Assembly: GCA_025352405.1 (NCBI GenBank)
Contig: JANXTM010000043.1
Location: 1 to 33,533 of the forward strand
Length of the DNA stretch: 33,533 nt
DNA from: Polaromonas sp.
GTDB lineage: Bacteria; Pseudomonadota; Gammaproteobacteria; Burkholderiales; Burkholderiaceae_C
Direction of reading: 5' to 3'
This document shows positions 24,799-32,566 of this stretch, one piece after another. Numbering within the stretch: position 1 is the first letter of the stretch; every line of letters starts with the position of its first letter. Both the position numbers and the translations under genes were made by a program. Under the pieces are notes generated by a model. That model had not been told where the DNA came from. It saw nothing but the letters and a program-made list of their open reading frames with translations, and did no database searches.

Positions 24799-25308
24799 TC
24801 AGTGCGCGACCCTGAATTCGGTGTCGTCGCATAGCTCGTCAAGCACCAGCGCATCGGGCTCTTCGCCAAAACTCCAGTAAACCATCAGCACGATGATTTT
24901 AAGGTCGTCCAGTGTCACCGGGTTTCCCGGCGCGGCCATGGCGCGGTCAATGGCGATTTCGCGCATGTGCGGAGGCAATACGCCGGCCGACTCCAGAAAG
25001 CTGACAAAGCCCAAAGCCTGGGCACCGATATGCTCCTGCTCGCTGACGGAGTACACCCGCAGGCTGTTGGAGGATTGCGTCGCGATCGCTGGCGCACTGC
25101 CCGCAAGAAGAGTGACATCAGTGCCTGCAGGCAGGTAAATTTGTGTGCTTTGCGCCGCAATGTTCAGGCCGTCCAGCCAGACCAGCGCATCATGAATTTC
25201 TTCGACCTCGAAACCAACCGCCGTGAGCTTGCGGCTCAGTTGATGGAGTTCGGGGCAGGCATCGCCCTGCCAATAATTTTCGTAAACGTAGACCAGCACT
25301 TCAAACAT
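24799..25308 (-). CDS. smg: Smg family protein (DUF494)
   Basis: This 169-residue protein opens with MFEVLVYVYENYWQGDAC, the hallmark of Smg/DUF494. It continues with LSRKLTAVGFEVEEIHDALVWLDGL and ends with KIIVLMVYWSFGEEPDALVLDELCD, also conserved. Smg is small and cytoplasmic, with unknown biochemical role. Its link with dprA is the well-known conserved context and is seen here: dprA lies directly upstream on the same strand with a 69-base gap. The smg stop faces the plus-strand DUF1631 gene across the family-2 repeats. Confidence 0.93.
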   Translation of the reverse strand: MFEVLVYVYENYWQGDACPELHQLSRKLTAVGFEVEEIHDALVWLDGLNIAAQSTQIYLPAGTDVTLLAGSAPAIATQSSNSLRVYSVSEQEHIGAQALGFVSFLESAGVLPPHMREIAIDRAMAAPGNPVTLDDLKIIVLMVYWSFGEEPDALVLDELCDDTEFRVAH

Positions 25309-25377
25309 GCTTCCAATATAACGCAGATGGGTTCGTCAGTGTCAAAGTGACTGGTTGCAGCTGTACAAATGCGTTTG

Positions 25378-26547
25378 TCAGCTAACCGCCACGCGCTGAA
25401 ACAGGCCGCCAGCCAGCCTGGCTACATGGCCTTCCAGCTCAAGCTCCAGCAGTTGGCCCTGCAACTGGGCTGTAGGCAGCCCGGTGCGCGCTTGCAGTGC
25501 ATCCAGGCTGGTCACATCAAAACCCAGCGCTTCCAACAGCGCATGTCCTGCCATGCCCGGGTCGACCGTAGCTTGTGCCTTGCCACTCTGTGCGCTGTGG
25601 AGCGTTTTCAAATATTCGGCCCCATGATTGGCTGGAATCCTAAGTTCTTCGAACACATCCAGCGCCGTCTCCACGAGCTTTGCGCCCTGCCTGATGAGTG
25701 CGTGGCAGCCCCGCGATTGAGGCGAATGAATCGAGCCGGGAATCGCAAAGACTTCCTTGCCTTGTTCAGCGGCCAGGCGGGCGGTGATCAGCGAGCCCGA
25801 TTTAAGCGCGGCCTCAACTACCAGAACACCTTGCGACAACCCTGAAATGATGCGGTTGCGCCTTGGGAAGTTCGACATCAATGGAGGCGTTCCCAAAGGG
25901 AATTCGCTCATGATCATGCCCTGCTGCGCAATGCGGTGCGCCAGCGCCAGATGCTTTTTCGGATAAACCCGATCCAGCCCGGTGCCGACCACGGCAATGG
26001 TCGCGCAACCACCCGTTGATGCGTTCGCGAGCAAGGCACCTTCATGGGCAGCACCGTCTATGCCCAACGCTAGCCCCGACACCACACACAGGCCCGCTTC
26101 GCCAAATGCCCTTGCAAACTGCCGGGCATTGACCTCGCCTTGCGGCGTCGGGTTGCGACTGCCCACGATGGCAATGTTATTTGCTATATTTTGAATAGCA
26201 CGCGGTACCCGATTTAAATACTCCCCCAGCATGTAGAGCATTAAAGGTGGGTCTGCGATGTCGAGCAGGCTGGGCGGATAGTCTGCATCGCCCAGGGTCA
26301 CCAGGTGGCGATCGTCCCCAGCAGCCAGCCAGTCCAGTGTAGTTTGCAACTGGGCAGCAAGCGCTGGTGGCTCCTCGCAAACGACGCGGCTGAGCTTCTC
26401 GGATCCCAGCTGGCGAAGGGCTTCGGCGCTTTGCTCAAAAATGGCAGGTGCAGAGCCGTAGGCAGCCAGCAGCTTGCGCGCGGTTTCATTGCCGATGCCG
26501 GGCGCAAGTGTCAGGCGCAACCAGGCTTTGAGTTCAATGCGCTCCAC
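25378..26547 (-). CDS. dprA: DNA-processing protein DprA/Smf
   Basis: DprA binds incoming single-stranded DNA during transformation and loads RecA. The 389 residues have an N-terminal helical region (WLRLTLAPGIGNETARKLLAAYG), the Rossmann-like core AIVGSRNPTPQGEVNARQFA, GLCVVSGLALGIDGAAHEGAL, FPRRNRIISGLSQGVLVVEA, LAAEQGKEVFAIPGSIHSPQSRGCHALIRQGA, and a C-terminal winged-helix part (HALLEALGFDVTSLDALQART). The start is GTG at 26547. Just before the core, an apparent insertion of about six residues (RAIQNIANN) is encoded by a GCTAT/ATAGC hairpin (26183-26199) like that of the family-1 repeat. It stays in frame and all core motifs remain. Confidence 0.95.
   Translation of the reverse strand: MERIELKAWLRLTLAPGIGNETARKLLAAYGSAPAIFEQSAEALRQLGSEKLSRVVCEEPPALAAQLQTTLDWLAAGDDRHLVTLGDADYPPSLLDIADPPLMLYMLGEYLNRVPRAIQNIANNIAIVGSRNPTPQGEVNARQFARAFGEAGLCVVSGLALGIDGAAHEGALLANASTGGCATIAVVGTGLDRVYPKKHLALAHRIAQQGMIMSEFPLGTPPLMSNFPRRNRIISGLSQGVLVVEAALKSGSLITARLAAEQGKEVFAIPGSIHSPQSRGCHALIRQGAKLVETALDVFEELRIPANHGAEYLKTLHSAQSGKAQATVDPGMAGHALLEALGFDVTSLDALQARTGLPTAQLQGQLLELELEGHVARLAGGLFQRVAVS
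26183..26199 (-). repeat. Family-1-like hairpin inside dprA
   Basis: On the minus strand GCTAT-7 nt-ATAGC is followed by AAATA, the same 10 bases (ATAGCAAATA) that follow the loop in intergenic copy B. The core CCCGTATTTGCTGCC is absent. It encodes part of the extra residues between the N-terminal region and the Rossmann core of DprA. It may be the remains of a repeat insertion or chance. Confidence 0.4.
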
Positions 26548-26586
26548 GATGTGCTGTTCGCTTGTAGGTTTTATAAAAATGGCCTG

Positions 26587-27813
26587 TTAATTGGGGTTGG
26601 TGAAATGATCGCCTACTTTCACGCCATCCGTGACTTGCAACACCAGGGCATAAGACAGCGAGTCAAAGGTGCGAAACACCATCAGCAACCCGTTGCGTTC
26701 GTTGGGCAGCTTCATCTCGGGCTTGGCATCGTCGGTGCGGTCTTGCAGGCGCTGCCCGTCCTTGCGGATGGCCATGACGTGACCGCGTTCCAGCCCGTCC
26801 TTGCTACCCCGATTTACAACTACAACCTGGTTTTCTGCGGCATAGGTCACAGCGCTGCCATAGACGGAGACAATTTGGCCTGCAATGCGGGTCACGGGCG
26901 CGTGTGGAATGTAGCTGGCCAATTCACGAACGGGTTCAGGCAGCAAACGGTCGCCCACCCGAATTTCTTCTTTGGCCGTCACGATGTCAATGGTGGCCGG
27001 TACGATTTCGTTACGGGACTTGCCTTCTTTGTCGGTAGTTTGCTGCACACTCTCGCTACGAACCAACTCAACCTTGCCCAGAAATTGCGCCTCATAGCCA
27101 AGGATGGCCTGCGTGGCCGGGTCTTTGAGGGGAGTTGCGTTGCGAAATACGCGGTAATCCAGCGGCTGACCCTTGGCATCGCTCAAGGCTTTTCCGCCAT
27201 TCGCAGATTGGCCACGGGCATAGGCCCGGTCACCACGGCTCAGCAGCACCCGGCCTTCTTGTGTCGCCACAATGCGCGGCGCATTTGCAAATGTGGGGCC
27301 GTCAACAATAATAGGCTCGGCCAGAAAGGGTTCAATCAGATTGGGGGCCAGCGTCGGGATGGAACTGTCAGCCAACGATTCAAAGCGCGTGCGCGGCGAG
27401 ACCCGTACGGTCTGCGGTGCCTCATCAGCGCCACCGGCACTCGCTGCACGGATGCGCAGCAAGGCACGGCCATTGGATTTTTCAAGGTACAGCTGCTGGC
27501 CGGGATAAATGCGGTGCGGATTGCGGATGTCCTGCAGGTTCATGCCCCACAGCTCAGGCCAGCGCCAAGGGCCTTTGAGAAACAGCCCCGATATGGACCA
27601 TAGTGTGTCACCCCGTTTGACGCTGTAGCTGTCAGGCGCATTGGGTACCAGATCGCCAAGCGGAACACCATTTTGTGCCACCTGCGTGGCTGTGGCTTTC
27701 TGGTCTGCTGTAATCGGGAAGTTCTGGGCGTGCAACCCGAGCGGTAGCGCTGCCATTCCCAAAAGGGTCAGTGCTATTGAAATATTGCTTAAACGACCAG
27801 AAATGAGGTGCAT
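26587..27813 (-). CDS. Secreted LysM peptidoglycan-binding protein
   Basis: This 408-residue protein has a signal peptide (LSNISIALTLLGMAALPLGLHA, cleavage about residue 29). One LysM domain at residues 62-110 (SYSVKRGDTLWSISGLFLKG through RIYPGQQLYL) should bind peptidoglycan glycan strands. The rest, about 300 residues, has no domain I can name. It contains short beta-rich segments such as RVLLSRGDRAYARG and VSVYGSAVTYAAENQVVVVNRGS, seen in the LysM proteins encoded next to dprA in betaproteobacteria. It lies upstream of dprA on the same strand (39-base gap) and is divergent from def, an arrangement conserved in this group. The exact function is unknown. Confidence 0.9.
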   Translation of the reverse strand: MHLISGRLSNISIALTLLGMAALPLGLHAQNFPITADQKATATQVAQNGVPLGDLVPNAPDSYSVKRGDTLWSISGLFLKGPWRWPELWGMNLQDIRNPHRIYPGQQLYLEKSNGRALLRIRAASAGGADEAPQTVRVSPRTRFESLADSSIPTLAPNLIEPFLAEPIIVDGPTFANAPRIVATQEGRVLLSRGDRAYARGQSANGGKALSDAKGQPLDYRVFRNATPLKDPATQAILGYEAQFLGKVELVRSESVQQTTDKEGKSRNEIVPATIDIVTAKEEIRVGDRLLPEPVRELASYIPHAPVTRIAGQIVSVYGSAVTYAAENQVVVVNRGSKDGLERGHVMAIRKDGQRLQDRTDDAKPEMKLPNERNGLLMVFRTFDSLSYALVLQVTDGVKVGDHFTNPN

Positions 27814-28013
27814 CTTGAAGGCCTATTGGCTTGTTTGGCTGGCTTGCATGACGCGGCATCCAGAGGGCCGACAGCCATTTATATCTTGACAAATCACTAA
27901 CGATTTTGTACTTGAGCCCTTGATTAAGCAACGAATATGCGATTTGACATGCCCTTGTGCACTTAAAAATTACGAAAATTAGCGAAAATAGCGACATTCG
28001 ATTCGCCGTACCT

Positions 28014-28517
28014 ATGCCCCAACTTAATATCCTCCGTTATCCCGATCCACGCTTGCACACTGTTGCCAGGCCTGTTGCCGTTGTCGATGCGCGCTTGCAG
28101 CGGCTGGTCAGTGACATGTTGGAAACCATGTATGAGGCTGAAGGCATTGGCCTTGCAGCCACTCAGGTGGACGTACACGAGCAATTGATCGTGATTGACG
28201 TCAGCGAAGAGCGTGACAAGCCTCTGGTGCTGATCAACCCAGGTATTCTGTGGGCCAGTCCCGAGACAAAAATAAATGACGAGGGTTGCCTTTCTGTGCC
28301 CGGCATTTATGACGGTGTAGAGCGGCCTGTGGCTATCAAGGTGAGGGCGCTGGGCCTTGATGGCAAGCCCCATACCCATGAAGCCGATGGTTTGCTGGCG
28401 GTGTGCATCCAGCACGAGATGGACCACTTGCTGGGCAAGGTATTTGTCGAATATCTGTCGCCCCTCAAACGCAATCGGATCAAGACCAAAATGATCAAAC
28501 AGTTGAAAAGCGACTAG
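28014..28517 (+). CDS. def: Peptide deformylase
   Basis: This metalloenzyme removes the formyl group from the initiator methionine of nascent proteins. The 167-residue product has the three motifs in order: GIGLAATQV (about 44-52), EGCLS with metal ligand Cys92, and QHEMDHL with ligands His134 and His138 and catalytic Glu135. The frame is open upstream to 27957. I start at ATG 28014 because [18 protein letters not shown] is the usual N-terminus and gives the standard length. A possible -35 (TTGACA, 27944-27949) lies upstream. The gene is six bases from fmt, the functionally paired formyltransferase, and is divergent from the LysM gene. Confidence 0.97.
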   Translation: MPQLNILRYPDPRLHTVARPVAVVDARLQRLVSDMLETMYEAEGIGLAATQVDVHEQLIVIDVSEERDKPLVLINPGILWASPETKINDEGCLSVPGIYDGVERPVAIKVRALGLDGKPHTHEADGLLAVCIQHEMDHLLGKVFVEYLSPLKRNRIKTKMIKQLKSD

Positions 28518-28523
28518 CTCCCT

Positions 28524-29516
28524 ATGCGCGTTATTTTCGCGGGCACGCCCGAGTTTGCCCGGGTGGCGCTGGCGCAATTGCATGCCGCTGGTTTTGAGGT
28601 TCCTCTGGTCCTGAGTCAACCTGACCGTCCCGCCGGGCGCGGCATGAAGTTGCAACAGTCCGCCGTCAAGCAATGGGCACAGTCTCACCAGATCGCGGTA
28701 GCACAACCCCGCAGCCTACGCCTCGATGGCAAATACCCCGACGATGCCCGGCAGGCCAGAGACGCTATCGAAGCAGCCCGTGCAGACGTCATGGTGGTGG
28801 CTGCATACGGACTGATCCTGCCGCAATGGGTGCTTGACGCGCCCCGGCTTGGTTGTTTGAATATTCATGCTTCTTTGTTGCCGCGCTGGCGCGGCGCTGC
28901 GCCGATTCACCGGGCGATTGAAGCCGGCGATAGCCATACCGGTGTCACCATCATGCAGATGGACGCGGGGCTGGACACCGGCGGCATGCTGCTGGTTGAA
29001 CCACTGGCCATTGCGCCGCTGGACACCACGGAAACCCTGCACGACAAACTCGCCGCGCTGGGCGGCCGACTGGTGATTGAAGCGCTTGAAATGGCCGCTT
29101 GCGGCGGCTTGGTTCGCGCGCCACAACCTGCGGAAGGCGTAACTTATGCCCACAAGATTGAAAAACAGGAGGCCGTGATTGATTGGACGCAGCCCGCAGT
29201 TTTGATAGAGCGGCGCATACGTGCTTTTCAGCCGTTTCCGGTCGCTGTCAGCACACTTGGAACGGAGCCCGTCAAGTTCCGGGCAGCTGAACTGCTGGCC
29301 ACCACACCGCCACCCGACGCTGTTCCCGGTCAGGTGCTCGCGGTGAGTGCGCAAGGCGTTGACATTTGTGCGGCAGACGGCGTGGTGCGTGCGGTTGCGC
29401 TGCAAAAAGCGGGCGGCAAAGCCCTGGGCGTGGCTGATTTTTTGCGTGGCTTTGAGATCCGTCCGGGCATGCGGTTCGATTCCATGGCCATCAATAAAGG
29501 CGAGCACCCACCGTGA
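28524..29516 (+). CDS. fmt: Methionyl-tRNA formyltransferase
   Basis: Fmt formylates Met-tRNA(fMet) using 10-formyl-tetrahydrofolate. The 330 residues open with [19 protein letters not shown]. They carry the folate-enzyme catalytic segment [22 protein letters not shown] (Asn113, His115) and [17 protein letters not shown] with the catalytic Asp. The C-terminal tRNA-binding domain has [14 protein letters not shown] and ends with [14 protein letters not shown]. The length is typical. Its TGA stop overlaps the azlC GTG start (GTGA at 29513-29516), giving translational coupling. rsmB, a frequent next gene in this cluster in other proteobacteria, is not found here. Confidence 0.97.
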   Translation: MRVIFAGTPEFARVALAQLHAAGFEVPLVLSQPDRPAGRGMKLQQSAVKQWAQSHQIAVAQPRSLRLDGKYPDDARQARDAIEAARADVMVVAAYGLILPQWVLDAPRLGCLNIHASLLPRWRGAAPIHRAIEAGDSHTGVTIMQMDAGLDTGGMLLVEPLAIAPLDTTETLHDKLAALGGRLVIEALEMAACGGLVRAPQPAEGVTYAHKIEKQEAVIDWTQPAVLIERRIRAFQPFPVAVSTLGTEPVKFRAAELLATTPPPDAVPGQVLAVSAQGVDICAADGVVRAVALQKAGGKALGVADFLRGFEIRPGMRFDSMAINKGEHPP

Positions 29517-30238
29517 GCCCTCTGTTCAAACACCCGGAGTTCAGGCGCGGCATGCAGGACATGGCCTCTGTGGCTGTGGGTATCTCTGCCTGGGGCCTCA
29601 TGACCGGTGTGGCCATGATCAAGTCCGGCCTCAGCTTGAGTGAGGCCATACTGATGGGCGTGCTGGTGTTTGCCGGCAGTTCCCAACTGGCTGCCATTCC
29701 CCTGATTGCTTCTGCCGCGCCCATGTGGGTCATTTTGGCCACTTCTTTTTGTGTGAACCTGCGCTTTATGGTCTTCAGTGCGCACCTGCGGCCCTACCTG
29801 ATGCATCAGAGTCTGTGGCGGCGGCTGATAAGCGGTTATTTGACGGCCGATCTGAACTACGTTTTGTTCACCACACGCTACCCCCACCCCGCAACAGACG
29901 CAGCCACGATTCGCGCTCAGGACGCCTACATGGCCGGAAATTGTGGGCTGGGCTGGGTCAGCTGGGTTGCCGCAAGCTTGCTGGGCATTGCCTTGGCCAA
30001 TGCCATTCCGACCGCCTGGGGCCTCGGTTTTGCTGGCATTTTGGCCTTGGTGGGCGTGATGTGTTCACTGGCCAGCACCCGATTAAGGGTGGTGTCTGCA
30101 GGCGTTGCCGGGGCCGCCGCTGTGGCTGCTTTTGCGTTACCCCTGAAGCTCAACATTTTGGTCGCCATTGCCGCAGCGGTGGCGATTTGCCTGATGCTGG
30201 AGCGACCCGCATCTGCATCACCAGGCGACGCACCATGA
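29513..30238 (+). CDS. azlC: AzlC-family branched-chain amino-acid exporter, large subunit
   Basis: This 241-residue membrane protein of the AzlC/LIV-E family is thought to export branched-chain or related amino acids together with a small AzlD subunit. Typical segments are [58 protein letters not shown] and [20 protein letters not shown], followed by several more hydrophobic helices (7-8 in all). The start is GTG at 29513, inside the last codons of fmt. The stop overlaps the azlD start (ATGA at 30235-30238). Substrate assignment is by family only. Confidence 0.93.
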   Translation: MSPLFKHPEFRRGMQDMASVAVGISAWGLMTGVAMIKSGLSLSEAILMGVLVFAGSSQLAAIPLIASAAPMWVILATSFCVNLRFMVFSAHLRPYLMHQSLWRRLISGYLTADLNYVLFTTRYPHPATDAATIRAQDAYMAGNCGLGWVSWVAASLLGIALANAIPTAWGLGFAGILALVGVMCSLASTRLRVVSAGVAGAAAVAAFALPLKLNILVAIAAAVAICLMLERPASASPGDAP

Positions 30239-30570
30239 ACGACACCACCCTCTGGACTGTGGTCACCATTTTGGGTATGGCCGTGATGACTGTTCTCACG
30301 CGCTGCTTTTTCTTTCTTTCCAGTAAACCCTGGACCTTGCCGGCCTGGGCGCAGCGGGGGCTGCACTACGCACCAATCGCTGCGTTGGCCGCCGTCATCG
30401 TGCCCGAGATTGTGATGACCCAGGGCCACCTTGTCACGACCTGGAAAGACGCCCGCCTGTTTGCCGCAGCCTTTGGTGCTGCCTGGTTTTACTGGCGCAA
30501 GGGTGTGCTGGGCACCATCCTGGCTGGAATGGCGGTATATCTGCCGCTGCACATGGGGCTCGGCTGGTGA
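30235..30570 (+). CDS. azlD: AzlD-family exporter, small subunit
   Basis: This is a 111-residue membrane protein with four hydrophobic helices, matching AzlD in size and in the segments LWTVVTILGMAVMTVLTRCFFFL, LHYAPIAALAAVIVPEIVM and FYWRKGVLGTILAGMAVYL. The ATG at 30235 overlaps the azlC stop by four bases, as is usual for this pair. The frame stays open far upstream, but that part lies within azlC in another frame and is not coding. It should form a complex with AzlC. Family-2 repeats start just after the stop. Confidence 0.92.
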   Translation: MNDTTLWTVVTILGMAVMTVLTRCFFFLSSKPWTLPAWAQRGLHYAPIAALAAVIVPEIVMTQGHLVTTWKDARLFAAAFGAAWFYWRKGVLGTILAGMAVYLPLHMGLGW

Positions 30571-30574
30571 ATAT

Positions 30575-30680
30575 GGCCCCCACGTTCGCTCACTTCGTGT
30601 AGCTCTCTGCCCCCCGAGGGGGCCGCTGCGCCTGCGGCCTGGCAAAGCCAGTTCCACGGCCCTAGCTTGAAGGGAAATGA
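30575..30680 (+). repeat. GC-rich dispersed repeat, family 2, copy 3
   Basis: The layout is the same as copy 1: GGCCCCCACGTTCGCTCACTT, CGTGTAG, the CCCCCCGAGGGGG hairpin, GCCGCTGCGCCTGCGGC, then TGGCAAAGCCA as a small hairpin, and AAGGGAAATGA at the end. It shares a 29-base identical run with copy 1. It begins five bases after the azlD stop, in the same position relative to the upstream gene as copy 1. Confidence 0.8.
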
Positions 30681-30789
30681 GCCGGTCAGGTTGCGCGCAA
30701 AGCGCAAGCTCTCTGGACGAGCTCGTGCCAGAGGCACTTGCCCTTTGCGCTGTCCAAATCCGCGCAGGCGGATTTAGAGCTGCAGCGCT
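30681..30789. other. Dyad-rich spacer between two family-2 repeats
   Basis: This spacer holds three dyads in a row. TTGCGC-GCAAA-GCGCAA lies near 30693-30709. Next is a near-perfect palindrome of CTCTGG-ACGAGCTCGT-GCCAGAG, near 30711-30735. The third is AAATCCGC (30756-30763) with GCGGATTT (30768-30775) around a 4-base loop. No ORF is credible. With its flanking repeats it makes up most of the 350-base gap before pgk. The pgk promoter must lie at its right end; I cannot place it confidently. Confidence 0.55.
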
Positions 30790-30852
30790 CAGCCCCGAGA
30801 GAGCCGCCGCGCCTGCGGCCTGGCAAAGCCAGTTCCGCGGCTCCGGCTGGTG
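30790..30852 (+). repeat. GC-rich dispersed repeat, family 2, copy 4 (partial)
   Basis: AGCCCCGAGAGAGCCGCCGC is followed by GCCTGCGGCCTGGCAAAGCC, AGTTCCGCGGC and TCCGGCTGG. It matches the second half of copy 3 closely (shared CGCCTGCGGCCTGGCAAAGC and following CAGTTCC) but lacks the GCTCACTTCGTGTAG start. It lies about 70 bases before the pgk start codon. Confidence 0.7.
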
Positions 30853-30920
30853 AAGGCTTCAGCCTACAATTTGCGCTCTCAAGCCGTATGGCCTGAACGA
30901 TTCAACTTACCCCGCCCAAC

Positions 30921-32123
30921 ATGAACTTCATCCGTTTTTCTGACCTGTGTGCCCAGGGCCTTGCTAAAGGCCAGCGTGTTTTTATCCGTGCTGACTTGAA
31001 CGTGCCGTTGGACGCCTACGGCCGCATCACGGAAGATACGCGCATCCGGGCCTCGGTGCCGTGCATCCAGATGGCGCTGGATGCGGGGGCTGCCGTCATG
31101 GTCACTTCCCATCTGGGCCGGCCGGTAGAAGGCGAATTCAAGCCCGAAGATTCTTTGGCCGCCGTTGCGCAGCGTCTTGGCGAAATCCTGAAACGCGACG
31201 TGCCCCTGGTGTCCAACTGGGCAGATGGTGCCGGCGTCGTCAGCGTCAAACCGGGCGAGGTGGTGCTGCTTGAAAACTGCCGCCTCAATATCGGCGAGAA
31301 AAAAAATACCGAAACACTGGCGCGCAAACTGGCTGCCCTGTGCGACATATTTGTACACGACGCCTTTGGCACAGCGCACCGCGCCGAAGCCTCCACTTAC
31401 GGCATTGCCCAGTACGCTAAAACCGCTTGTGCCGGGCCGCTGCTGGCGGCGGAGATGGACGCCATTTCAAAAGCCCTGACCAACCCGCGCCGGCCGCTGG
31501 TGGCGATTGTGGCGGGCAGCAAGGTGTCCACCAAACTCACGATTTTGAAGGCGCTGGCCAACAATGTCGACCAGCTGATTGTCGGCGGCGGCATCGCCAA
31601 CACCTTCATGCTTGCAGCGGGCTTGAACATCGGCAAAAGCTTGGCTGAAAAAGACTTGTTGGCAGAGGCGACCGCGGTGATTGAAGCCATGAAAGCGCGC
31701 GGTGCTGCGGTGCCTATTCCCGTTGATGTCGTGACGGCCAAAACCTTCTCGGCCACGGCCACAGCCACCATCAAGGCTGCGAACGATGTCGCCGACGATG
31801 ACCTGATTCTGGACATCGGCCCCCAAACCACCGCCATATTGGCGGCCCAGCTGATGGCCGCCGGCACGATTGTGTGGAACGGCCCGGTGGGCGTGTTCGA
31901 GTTTGATGCTTTCTCGCACGGCACTGAAGGCATTGCCCGCGCGATTGCGGCCAGCCGTGCGTTTTCAATTGCAGGCGGCGGCGACACCGTGGCGGCCATT
32001 GCCAAGTACAGCATCGCGCATCAGGTGGACTACATCTCGACCGGTGGCGGCGCGTTTTTGGAAGTACTGGAGGGCAAGACCCTGCCCGCTTTTGACATAC
32101 TGCAACAACGCGCTGCCGGTTAG
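30921..32123 (+). CDS. pgk: Phosphoglycerate kinase
   Basis: This glycolytic enzyme transfers phosphate from 1,3-bisphosphoglycerate to ADP. The 400-residue product is of normal length. It shows [50 protein letters not shown], the hinge and nucleotide-binding part ([31 protein letters not shown]), [12 protein letters not shown], and the C-terminal GGGDTVAAI and [18 protein letters not shown]. The pgk-pyk order is common in Burkholderiales. It is followed at once by family-1 repeat copy C. Confidence 0.97.
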   Translation: MNFIRFSDLCAQGLAKGQRVFIRADLNVPLDAYGRITEDTRIRASVPCIQMALDAGAAVMVTSHLGRPVEGEFKPEDSLAAVAQRLGEILKRDVPLVSNWADGAGVVSVKPGEVVLLENCRLNIGEKKNTETLARKLAALCDIFVHDAFGTAHRAEASTYGIAQYAKTACAGPLLAAEMDAISKALTNPRRPLVAIVAGSKVSTKLTILKALANNVDQLIVGGGIANTFMLAAGLNIGKSLAEKDLLAEATAVIEAMKARGAAVPIPVDVVTAKTFSATATATIKAANDVADDDLILDIGPQTTAILAAQLMAAGTIVWNGPVGVFEFDAFSHGTEGIARAIAASRAFSIAGGGDTVAAIAKYSIAHQVDYISTGGGAFLEVLEGKTLPAFDILQQRAAG

Positions 32124-32139
32124 TTTCTAGAGTTCATAT

Positions 32140-32195
32140 GCTATTGTTTCAATAGCGTATGGCGCCCGTATTTATTGCCGCAGAGCCACTTTTGC
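32140..32195 (+). repeat. Dispersed hairpin repeat, family 1, copy C
   Basis: This is the best-formed hairpin of the family: GCTATT-GTTTC-AATAGC (32140-32156), extendable outward to about 10 pairs with a wobble. It is followed by GTATGGCG and the core CCCGTATTTATTGCCGCAGAG. It starts 17 bases after the pgk stop. It differs from copies A and B at two adjacent core bases (TTATTG against TTGCTG). Confidence 0.75.
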
Positions 32196-32566
32196 ATTTA
32201 AAAATGGCACGCATTGGGTAAAGCCCCTCTTTTTGCCGCTCGCATGATGCGCGTCAAGCTGACTCTGACGGCATCCCGATTCCCGCCGGCATCATTTCTG
32301 CAGAATCTGCAGGGCTTACCTTGAAGGGTCAGACGCACTGCTGCTCGACTGGCTCTATTTGGCGGGAAAAAGTAGCTTAAATCGGCTTCGGGCACAGGGT
32401 TGCTGCTGATGCTCCGTGTCAATCCCGTGTTTCCTTCCACTGGTTTCCAAAGATCAGGCGTAGCCCTGTACATCGCGCTGCAAGCAATCTGCAGGTAACC
32501 GGTTGGTAACTGGGTGCCCCCTGGTTTCATGTGAGAATGAGAAACTAAATTACATGGAGAGTTTCA
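32196..32566. other. Unexplained intergenic stretch between pgk and pyk
   Basis: This 371-base stretch has no recognised gene. A 110-codon open frame runs on the minus strand at 32530-32198, opening MKPGGTQLPTGYLQIACSAM. It is not a shadow of another gene, but it has no ribosome site, no recognised domain, and an amino-acid composition (Arg/Pro/Ser/Asn mixed) that does not settle whether it is coding. Short dyads occur: CTGCAG-AAT-CTGCAG near 32299 and AACCGGTT near 32498. The pyk promoter must lie near the right end. GGAGAG about six bases before the pyk ATG is its ribosome site. Confidence 0.4.

Noticed and set aside
26305..27603. 432-codon plus-strand open frame
   Set aside because: It is antisense to dprA and the LysM gene, both with clear motifs, and its translation shows no domain or membrane pattern. 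Long antisense frames are common at this GC content.
29725..30234. N-terminal extension of azlD
   Set aside because: It is the azlC coding region read in another frame. AzlD proteins are about 100-110 residues and the coupled ATG at 30235 fits.
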